This document shows, one piece after another, positions 1 to 5,895 of a stretch of 5,895 nt of DNA. The stretch lies in assembly GCA_030656435.1 (NCBI GenBank), contig JAUSOA010000202.1, forward strand, positions 1-5,895, in the 5' to 3' direction. The notes beneath the pieces are model-generated. The model searched no databases, was not told the DNA's origin, and saw nothing but the letters and a program-made list of their open reading frames with translations. The position numbers and the translations under genes were made by a program. This DNA comes from Acholeplasmataceae bacterium (GTDB lineage: Bacteria > Bacillota_I > Bacilli_A > Acholeplasmatales > Acholeplasmataceae). How positions within the stretch are numbered: position 1 is the first letter of the stretch; each line of letters starts with the position of its first letter.

Positions 1-3000
1 ATCTTTCAAAACAACCTGAGCTACCTAAATATGGGAAAGCAGAGCCCGTAAAATCATTTCAGGGATTTACAAATCTTGATGCTGAAGGAATCAAGAATTT
101 ACATCAAAGGCTAGGTCTTGCAATGAAATTAGATGACCTATTATTGATTCAAACATATTTTAAAGGTATAAAAAGGAATCCTACAGAAACTGAAATATTT
201 GTCTTAGATACCTACTGGTCTGATCACTGCAGACATACGACATTTGAAACAATCTTAGAAGACATTCAAATTGAAGATCAACAATCAATGCCATGGATCA
301 AAAAAAGTTTACTTAGATATTTTGAGCTTAGAAAGCTTGTACACAAAAAAGATAAACCAATGACTTTAATGGATATAGCGACACTCTACGCTAAATATAT
401 GATTAAATCTGGTTTAGCAGATGATATTGAAGTAACAGAGGAAGTCAATGCATGTAGTATTAAAATAGAAGTAGAAAATGAATTATACCTATTGATGTTT
501 AAAAATGAAACCCATAATCACCCAACAGAAATTGAACCATTTGGTGGTGCATCAACTTGCATCGGTGGAGCAATTAGAGATCCTCTTTCAGGGCGTGCTT
601 ATGTCTATCAAGCAGCAAGAGTTACTGGGGCTTCCAATATTCTTGCTCCTATTAGTCAAACAAGAAAAGGAAAGCTTCCGCAAGCAGTCATCACCAAAAA
701 AGCAACCGAGGGATTTAGTTCATATGGAAATCAAATTGGACTTGCAACCACACTAGTAAGAGAAATATATCACAAAGGCTATGAAGCAAAAAGACTAGAG
801 CTTGGAGCAGTAGTTGGCACAGTTAGATATGATCATATTCAACGTGAAAAGCCTTTGCCAGGCGATTTTATCATTTTAATAGGTGGTAAAACAGGTCGTG
901 ATGGAATTGGTGGAGCAACAGGATCTAGCAAGGCACATGACATAAAGTCTATTACCGAAGCTTCTAGTGAAGTGCAAAAAGGCAATGCACCTATTGAAAG
1001 AAAACTTCAACGATTATTTATGCATCAAGAGATTACAAGAATTATTAAGAAAGCTAATGATTTTGGTGCTGGTGGAGTTGCTGTTGCTATCGGAGAACTT
1101 GCCGATGGAATTACTATTGACCTAGACCAAGTACCAACTAAATATTATGGATTGAATGCAACTGAAATCGCGATATCTGAAAGTCAAGAACGCATGGCAG
1201 TCGTTATCGATCCTAGGGACTTAAACATATTAAAACATTACGTCAATCATGAAAACTTAACACATCATCATGTAGCCACAGTTACTGAGAGTAAGAGACT
1301 AATCATGGTTAAGGACTCCATAGAAGTTCTAAATATTGAAAGAAGCTTTCTAACTACCAATGGGGTTAGACAAAGCACTAAGGCATTCATTGAGAAACCG
1401 TTAGAGATTCCTTTATCTCTTTTAAAAACTACAGAGATTTTTGATGATGCAATAACTCAAGCCATTCAATCGATGAATACTGCATCTCAAAAGGGTATGA
1501 TAGAATATTTTGATTCCACGATTGGAGCAACTACAGTTTTAATGCCTTTTGGAGGAAAAACACTTCGCACTGAAGTGGATGCATCTGTTCAAAAGCTACC
1601 TATTAAAGATATTAAGACAGATGTTGCAAGTGTTTTAACATTTGGTTTTAATCCTGAAATAACCTCGTGGTCACCTTATCATGGAGCTTATCTTGCAGTA
1701 GTTGAAGCAATCTCAAAATCACTTGCAGTCAATAGTAACTATCGGAAAATCAGATTCTCATTTCAAGAATACTTTAAAAAATTAGGAAATGACCCAAAGG
1801 CATGGGGAAGCGTAACTGCAGCACTGCTTGGAGCCCTTCAGGCTCAAGAAGATTATCAAATGCCTGCAATTGGTGGTAAGGATAGTATGAGTGGAACATT
1901 TGAGGAACTTCATGTACCTCCAACCTTTGTTGCATTCGCTGTTACAACTGCCCAAGCTTCAAAAGTGATTTCACCTGAGTTTAAGGAACCAGGGAATTAC
2001 ATCTATCTTTATAGCCCTCCGTGCACAAACTATTTACCAATTGCTAACGAATTAATAAAGGATTATGATTTCATACAAAATAATATGAATCAAATGAATA
2101 TTATTAGTGCCAAGGCACTTCTACAAGGTGGGTGGCTAGAGGCAGTGCTTAAGATGTCTTTTGGAAATTCATTAGGATTAGAATTTGATCATCATATCGA
2201 TATATTTGATGCTACAACGACAAACTATGGCGGACTAGTCATTGAATCTCGTATACCTATTGAAAGAGTGAATTTTAGATATCTTGGTGAAACCATAGAT
2301 AACCCACGCGTCATTTTTCATCATCAATCCTATCATCTTGATCAACTCCACGAGAAACACTTAAGTCTATTTGGTCATCTTTATCCGACATATAAAGAAA
2401 CCAATGAAAAGTCTTCAGCAATCCTTGATGAAAGAATAAAAGAAGTCATTACTAAAGAAGAAAGTAATATTATACCCAAAGTATGTATTGCAGCCTTTCC
2501 TGGAACAAACTGCGAATTAGATTCTAAACATGCATTTATAGATGCAGGAGCAGCAGTTGACATCGTTTTGTTTAGAAATCAAAACCAAAAGGCTATCGAA
2601 GAATCTATTATAGAGTTATCCAATGCAATCGATCAATCCGATATCTTTATGATTCCTGGGGGATTCAGTGCAGGAGATGAACCAGATGGTTCAGGTAAAT
2701 TTATAGCTGCTATTTTACTCAATCATAAAATTAAGGCATCGATTGAAAGACTTCAAGCAAGAAAGGGTTTAATCTTAGGAATTTGCAATGGATTTCAGGC
2801 ATTAATCAAATCGGGATTGCTGCCATTTGGAAGGCTTTGCGATATCCATGAAAATAGTCCTACATTAACACTAAATACCATTAATCGCCATGTCTCAAAA
2901 ATGGTTAGGACAAAGGTAATATCCAATCACTCACCATGGTATCAAAAAATCAAACCCAATACGATTCATGTCATCCCAGTTTCTCATGGTGAAGGAAGAT

Positions 3001-3275
3001 TTTATGCCAATCAAGATATTTTAAATCAAATGATTCAAAATCATCAAATTATCACTCAATATGTGGATTCATCCGGTATACCAACGATGGATGGCAATTA
3101 TAATCCAAACGGGTCTATTTTAGCAATCGAAGGTATTGTCAGTCCAGATGGTAGAATACTCGGGAAAATGGCACATTCAGAGCGTTACGGTGATCACTTA
3201 TATAAGAATATATATGGAAATAAGCAAGAAAACATATTCAAAAGCGCTGTCGAAGCAGTCAAAAGGGGAATATAA
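1..3275 (+). CDS. purL: Phosphoribosylformylglycinamidine (FGAM) synthase, large single-chain form with fused glutaminase; 5' end outside window
   Basis: The enzyme catalyses ATP- and glutamine-dependent conversion of FGAR to FGAM, step 4 of cytosolic de novo purine synthesis. The frame is open from base 3, giving about 1090 visible residues. Numbering from the Met codon at 123, I see YWSDHCRHTTF (31-41), KNETHNHPTEIEPFGG (from 127), GGKTGRDGIGGATGSS in the first AIR-synthetase-like half, and GGKDSMSG (584-591) in the second half. A class I glutaminase follows from about 785, with GICNGFQ holding nucleophile Cys888 and MAHSER supplying His1018 and Glu1020. The catalytic residues appear intact. 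The sequence matches the clade II large PurL of clostridia and streptococci, so separate purS and purQ are not expected. Family members run to roughly 1240 residues, so about 150 N-terminal residues are missing. The ATG at 123 is internal: the preceding 40 codons (ending HQRLGLA) align with the family. It ends 3 nt before purC. Confidence 0.97.
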   Translation, partial: LSKQPELPKYGKAEPVKSFQGFTNLDAEGIKNLHQRLGLAMKLDDLLLIQTYFKGIKRNPTETEIFVLDTYWSDHCRHTTFETILEDIQIEDQQSMPWIKKSLLRYFELRKLVHKKDKPMTLMDIATLYAKYMIKSGLADDIEVTEEVNACSIKIEVENELYLLMFKNETHNHPTEIEPFGGASTCIGGAIRDPLSGRAYVYQAARVTGASNILAPISQTRKGKLPQAVITKKATEGFSSYGNQIGLATTLVREIYHKGYEAKRLELGAVVGTVRYDHIQREKPLPGDFIILIGGKTGRDGIGGATGSSKAHDIKSITEASSEVQKGNAPIERKLQRLFMHQEITRIIKKANDFGAGGVAVAIGELADGITIDLDQVPTKYYGLNATEIAISESQERMAVVIDPRDLNILKHYVNHENLTHHHVATVTESKRLIMVKDSIEVLNIERSFLTTNGVRQSTKAFIEKPLEIPLSLLKTTEIFDDAITQAIQSMNTASQKGMIEYFDSTIGATTVLMPFGGKTLRTEVDASVQKLPIKDIKTDVASVLTFGFNPEITSWSPYHGAYLAVVEAISKSLAVNSNYRKIRFSFQEYFKKLGNDPKAWGSVTAALLGALQAQEDYQMPAIGGKDSMSGTFEELHVPPTFVAFAVTTAQASKVISPEFKEPGNYIYLYSPPCTNYLPIANELIKDYDFIQNNMNQMNIISAKALLQGGWLEAVLKMSFGNSLGLEFDHHIDIFDATTTNYGGLVIESRIPIERVNFRYLGETIDNPRVIFHHQSYHLDQLHEKHLSLFGHLYPTYKETNEKSSAILDERIKEVITKEESNIIPKVCIAAFPGTNCELDSKHAFIDAGAAVDIVLFRNQNQKAIEESIIELSNAIDQSDIFMIPGGFSAGDEPDGSGKFIAAILLNHKIKASIERLQARKGLILGICNGFQALIKSGLLPFGRLCDIHENSPTLTLNTINRHVSKMVRTKVISNHSPWYQKIKPNTIHVIPVSHGEGRFYANQDILNQMIQNHQIITQYVDSSGIPTMDGNYNPNGSILAIEGIVSPDGRILGKMAHSERYGDHLYKNIYGNKQENIFKSAVEAVKRGI
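3264..3269 (+). promoter_or_regulatory. Ribosome binding site of purC, inside the end of purL
   Basis: AGGGGA lies 9 nt upstream of the purC ATG at 3279 and within the last sense codons of purL (agg gga ata taa). It supports the purC start and suggests that ribosomes finishing purL help initiation on purC. The coupling is inferred. Confidence 0.7.
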
Positions 3276-3278
3276 AAA

Positions 3279-3995
3279 ATGGAACTAATCAAGCAAGAAA
3301 TGATTTATGAAGGAAAAGCAAAAATGGTCTACAAGACCAATTCAGATGCATTTGTAATTATCTATTACAAGGATGATGCTACAGCATTCAACGGTCTAAA
3401 AAAATCGACTGTTCATGAAAAGGGAATTATGAATAATGAAATCACCCATATCATCTTTGACTATTTGAATTCACAAAATATACCAACTCATTTTGTTGAA
3501 AAGCTCAATGAAAGAGAACAATTATGCAAGGTCGTTGATATCTTTAAGATAGAAGTCATCATTAGAAATGTGATTACTGGTAGCATGTCTAAAAGATTAG
3601 GAATTAAGGATGGCACTGTACCTGAAAATACGATTTATGAAATGTGCTATAAAAATGATGAATACCAGGATCCCTTAATTAATGAAGATCATGCACTCGC
3701 ACTCAATCTTGCTACAAGAGAAGAGCTCAAGAAAATTAAAGCATTGGCATATCAAATCAATGATATGCTCAAGGTATTACTCGATCATATGGATATTTTA
3801 CTTGTTGATTTAAAGCTTGAATTTGGAAAAGATCAAGATGGCAATATCATTCTTGCTGATGAAATATCCCCAGATACTTGTCGTTTCTGGGACAAGAAAA
3901 CACTTTACAAACTAGATAAGGATCGCTTTAGACTTAATTTAGGTGGTGTTGAAAGTGCTTATGGAGAAATACTAAAAAGACTGAGAACACTTTAG
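3279..3995 (+). CDS. purC: Phosphoribosylaminoimidazole-succinocarboxamide (SAICAR) synthase
   Basis: PurC condenses CAIR with L-aspartate using ATP to give SAICAR, the step after PurE in the purine pathway. The 238-residue product has the usual bacterial PurC length (about 235-240), so it is complete. The fold is a small ATP-grasp-like domain. Visible family signatures are YEGKAK (10-15, nucleotide-binding N-terminus), KDDATAFNG (31-39), NEREQLCK (77-84), EVIIRN (92-97), GSMSKRLG (101-108), VDLKLEFG (176-183, where many homologues have DFKLEFG) and DEISPDTCRFWD (194-205), followed by DKDRFR and LGGVESAY near the end. The ATG at 3279 is preferred because of the well-spaced AGGGGA upstream; the next Met (residue 8, just before YEGKAK) would trim the first strand. 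It sits 3 nt after purL and its TAG stop is part of the purF ribosome binding site. No key residue looks lost. Confidence 0.97.
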   Translation: MELIKQEMIYEGKAKMVYKTNSDAFVIIYYKDDATAFNGLKKSTVHEKGIMNNEITHIIFDYLNSQNIPTHFVEKLNEREQLCKVVDIFKIEVIIRNVITGSMSKRLGIKDGTVPENTIYEMCYKNDEYQDPLINEDHALALNLATREELKKIKALAYQINDMLKVLLDHMDILLVDLKLEFGKDQDGNIILADEISPDTCRFWDKKTLYKLDKDRFRLNLGGVESAYGEILKRLRTL

Positions 3996-3999
3996 GAGA
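3994..3999 (+). promoter_or_regulatory. Ribosome binding site of purF, overlapping the purC stop; decides the start
   Basis: AGGAGA overlaps the TAG stop of purC (tAGgaga). Two tandem ATG codons follow at 4002 and 4005. Counting from the AGGAG core, the spacing is 3 nt to the first and 6 nt to the second. The second is close to the usual optimum, so 4005 is the likelier start. Confidence 0.7.
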
Positions 4000-4004
4000 A
4001 TATG

Positions 4005-5417
4005 ATGATTAAAACAGTTGTTAAACATCAAGAAATGCATGAGGAATGTGGCGTATTCGGAGTCTTCAATCACCATCAAGCAGCACTACTTACCTATCAC
4101 GGTTTAAATGCTTTGCAGCATCGAGGCCAAGAAGGTTGCGGAATGGTTTCAAGTGATGGAACTATACTAAAGCAATTCAAGGGTGAAGGCTTAGTCAAAA
4201 ACGTCTTTAAGAAAAAGGACATTGACTCACTCAAAGGAATTCACGCGATTGGTCATGTGAGATACTCAACAAGCGGTGGCGGAGGAATTACCAATGTCCA
4301 GCCCTTTCTTTTTCAATCTCAAAATGGTCCTTTAGGGCTTTGCCATAACGGGAATCTAGTTAACGCTAATAAGCTTAAGGGATACCTAGAACAGCATGGT
4401 TCCATTTTTCAAACAACATCAGATTCTGAAATCATCGCGCATCTTCTAAAAAGACAGCGTGGTAGCATGCTATCTCGCATCAAAGAATCACTCATTTATG
4501 TTGAGGGTTCTTTTGCTTTTTTGTTTTTACTCGAAAATGAACTTTACCTCGCACTAGATAAGCAGGGACTAAGACCACTATCCCTAGGAAAAATTGGAAA
4601 GTCTGGCATTGTAATCGCGAGTGAAACCTGTGCACTTGATGCAGTCGGTGCGAAATTCGTTAGAGATATTTTACCAGGGGAAGTGCTTAGAGTTTCTAAT
4701 GATGGTCTTGAATCTGTCTTTTATTCTGAGGACCGGAAGCATCAAATGTGTATGATGGAATATGTCTATTTCGCAAGACCTGATAGTCAAATAGAATCTA
4801 TTAATGTTTATCAAGCAAGAAAGAATTGTGGGAAGGTGCTTGCCAAGGAATCGCCAGTTGAAGCGGATATCGTTATTGGTGTACCCGACTCAGGAATGAG
4901 CTCTGCCATTGGTTTTGCTGAAGCATCAAATATTCCTCTAGAACTCGGACTCATTAAAAATAAAACAGCAGATCGAACATTTATTGAGCCCAACAAGCTA
5001 TTAAGAGAACAAGGGGTAGCCTTGAAGCTATCTGTAGTTAAATCAGTAATCAAAGGAAAGCGAGTGGCTTTAGTTGATGACTCTATCGTTAGAGGAACGA
5101 CTATCAAGCAATTAATTACTTTGATTAAAAAAGCAGGAGCTAAAGAGGTTCATGTAAGAATAACATCTCCTGAAATCAAGTACCCATGTTTTTATGGAGT
5201 TGATTTTTCGACCTATGACGAGCTTATTTCATCAAACAATACTCCAAAACAAATCAAGGATATGATAGGTGCTGATTCGATTTCATTCATCTCGATTCAA
5301 GGACTTATCGAGGGTGTTGGAAGAAAAAAAGGTGCACATTGCACCGCGTGCTACAATAAAATATATCCAACATATCTCTACGATGAATTAAAGCTAGCCA
5401 ATAAAGAAATCAAATAG
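4005..5417 (+). CDS. purF: Amidophosphoribosyltransferase (glutamine PRPP amidotransferase), Bacillus-type with predicted propeptide and Fe-S cysteines
   Basis: PurF transfers glutamine amide nitrogen to PRPP, forming phosphoribosylamine in the committed, feedback-controlled first step of purine synthesis. The product is 470 residues from ATG 4005, or 471 from ATG 4002; numbering here uses 4005. The N-terminal Ntn glutaminase domain (about 15-245) begins at Cys15 in EECGVFG, so a 14-residue propeptide must be removed to free the nucleophile. It also shows QHRGQEG, GHVRYST and HNGN (114-117). The C-terminal phosphoribosyltransferase domain has the PRPP loop ALVDDSIVRGTT (355-366). Cys249, Cys395, Cys446 and Cys449 match in context the four [4Fe-4S] ligands of B. 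subtilis PurF, predicting an oxygen-sensitive cluster. An oddity is the flexible PRPP loop, which reads NKTADRTFI where most PurF have NRYVGRTFI. The gene lies between purC and purM with tight junctions. The identity is secure; the exact start is slightly uncertain. Confidence 0.97.
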   Translation: MIKTVVKHQEMHEECGVFGVFNHHQAALLTYHGLNALQHRGQEGCGMVSSDGTILKQFKGEGLVKNVFKKKDIDSLKGIHAIGHVRYSTSGGGGITNVQPFLFQSQNGPLGLCHNGNLVNANKLKGYLEQHGSIFQTTSDSEIIAHLLKRQRGSMLSRIKESLIYVEGSFAFLFLLENELYLALDKQGLRPLSLGKIGKSGIVIASETCALDAVGAKFVRDILPGEVLRVSNDGLESVFYSEDRKHQMCMMEYVYFARPDSQIESINVYQARKNCGKVLAKESPVEADIVIGVPDSGMSSAIGFAEASNIPLELGLIKNKTADRTFIEPNKLLREQGVALKLSVVKSVIKGKRVALVDDSIVRGTTIKQLITLIKKAGAKEVHVRITSPEIKYPCFYGVDFSTYDELISSNNTPKQIKDMIGADSISFISIQGLIEGVGRKKGAHCTACYNKIYPTYLYDELKLANKEIK

Positions 5418-5421
5418 GAGG
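5416..5421 (+). promoter_or_regulatory. Ribosome binding site of purM, overlapping the purF stop
   Basis: A perfect AGGAGG uses the last two bases of the purF TAG stop (tAGGAGG) and lies 7 nt upstream of the purM ATG at 5429. It fixes the purM start and implies coupling to purF translation. Confidence 0.8.
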
Positions 5422-5428
5422 ATATATC

Positions 5429-5895
5429 ATGAGTGATGCATATAAAAATGCTGGTGTTGACGTCAATAGAGGCTATGAAGCAGTCAATCGAATTAAAAAA
5501 TATGCTAAAGGGACGAATAGATTAGGCGTAATGAGTCAAATTGGTTCTTTTGCCGGTCTTTTCGATTTGAAGCCACTCCAGATGAAAGACCCTGTTTTAG
5601 TCTCTGGCACAGATGGTGTCGGAACAAAATTACTGATTGCACAAAAGTTTAATCAACATGATACAGTTGGACAGGATCTAGTTGCTATGTGTGTCAATGA
5701 CATCATTGCATCCGGAGCTACTCCACTCTTTTTTCTTGATTATATAGCAGTTGAAAGAATAGACCCAGATCATATTGAAGAATTGATGAAGGGTATCTAT
5801 AAGGGATGTAAGCTCGCTGAATGTGCATTAATAGGTGGTGAAACTGCAGAGATGCCTGACATGTATCATGACGGACATTACGACTTAGCAGGATT
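5429..5895 (+). CDS. purM: Phosphoribosylformylglycinamidine cyclo-ligase (AIR synthetase), 3' end outside window
   Basis: PurM uses ATP to close FGAM, the product of PurL, into 5-aminoimidazole ribonucleotide (AIR), step 5 of the pathway. The frame is open from the ATG to the right edge: 155 residues plus two bases, a little under half of the usual ~340-350. It begins MSDAYKNAGVDVNRGYEAV, typical of Bacillota PurM. It then shows RLGVMSQIGSFAGLFDL (31-47), the glycine-rich SGTDGVGTKLL (59-69), the GQDLVAMCVNDI segment (81-92), SGATPLFFLDYIAVE (95-109) and GGETAEMPDMY (136-146), all in family order. These belong to the N-terminal dimerisation and ATP-binding half; the C-terminal half is not visible. 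The start is well supported by the AGGAGG 7 nt upstream. It follows purF by 11 nt and is the last visible member of the operon. Nothing in the visible part looks degraded. Confidence 0.96.
   Translation, partial: MSDAYKNAGVDVNRGYEAVNRIKKYAKGTNRLGVMSQIGSFAGLFDLKPLQMKDPVLVSGTDGVGTKLLIAQKFNQHDTVGQDLVAMCVNDIIASGATPLFFLDYIAVERIDPDHIEELMKGIYKGCKLAECALIGGETAEMPDMYHDGHYDLAG

Noticed and set aside
505..756. 83-codon + strand open frame inside purL
   Set aside because: It lies wholly within strongly conserved purL coding sequence in another frame, has no recognisable product and no separate ribosome binding site.
2381..2563. 60-codon minus-strand open frame opposite purL
   Set aside because: Antisense to the linker and glutaminase start of purL; no family resemblance, and chance open frames of this size are common.
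4811..5107. 98-codon minus-strand open frame opposite purF
   Set aside because: Antisense to the conserved PRPP-binding region of purF; its composition is explained by the complement of purF codons.
5331..5345. Perfect inverted repeat GGTGCA-CAT-TGCACC, possible terminator hairpin
   Set aside because: It lies inside the conserved GAHCTAC coding segment of purF and has no T-run after it, so an intrinsic terminator is unlikely; a chance short hairpin is the simpler explanation.
1..5895. PurR operator (CCGAAC-type PurBox), purine riboswitch or internal promoter
   Set aside because: No CCGAAC core was seen, and the gaps of 3 to 11 nt leave no room for a riboswitch or separate promoter between genes. 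Such control would be upstream of purL, outside the window.
1..5895. CRISPR, mobile element, RNA gene or unknown system
   Set aside because: Coding sequence of four housekeeping purine genes fills the window; I saw no direct repeat array, transposase, integrase, tRNA-like or rRNA-like segment.

Overview
The window is one dense, single-strand block of de novo purine biosynthesis genes, read left to right as purL (5' end cut off), purC, purF and purM (3' end cut off). There is no non-coding stretch of any size. The three junctions are about 3, 9 and 11 nt, and each downstream Shine-Dalgarno sequence overlaps or abuts the stop of the gene before it. This is the layout of one co-transcribed, probably translationally coupled operon. 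The promoter, any PurR operator or purine riboswitch, and the terminator must lie outside the window.

The organism looks like an AT-rich, low-GC Gram-positive bacterium (Bacillota or a relative such as an acholeplasma-type lineage). The evidence is the AT-rich third codon positions, strong AGGAGG-type ribosome binding sites, a large single-chain 'clade II' FGAM synthase with fused glutaminase as in clostridia and streptococci, and a Bacillus-type PurF with a propeptide and four cluster-type cysteines. All seven visible tryptophans are TGG and no in-frame TGA occurs, which argues against a mycoplasma-type code. I cannot name a genus.

Layout: bases 1-3275 encode the C-terminal ~1090 residues of PurL, and the frame is open to the left edge. 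3279-3995 is complete PurC. 4005-5417 is complete PurF, with an in-frame ATG three bases earlier at 4002. 5429-5895 is the first ~155 residues of PurM.

In pathway order, PurF makes phosphoribosylamine from PRPP and glutamine (step 1), PurL converts FGAR to FGAM (step 4), PurM closes FGAM to AIR (step 5), and PurC joins CAIR and aspartate to SAICAR. The genes for GAR synthetase, GAR transformylase, PurE, PurB and PurH are not in view and some may lie downstream.

I found no novel system. The observations worth a second look are modest: a non-consensus PRPP flexible loop in PurF, the fused stop/Shine-Dalgarno junctions, the purL-C-F-M order, and two start-site issues.
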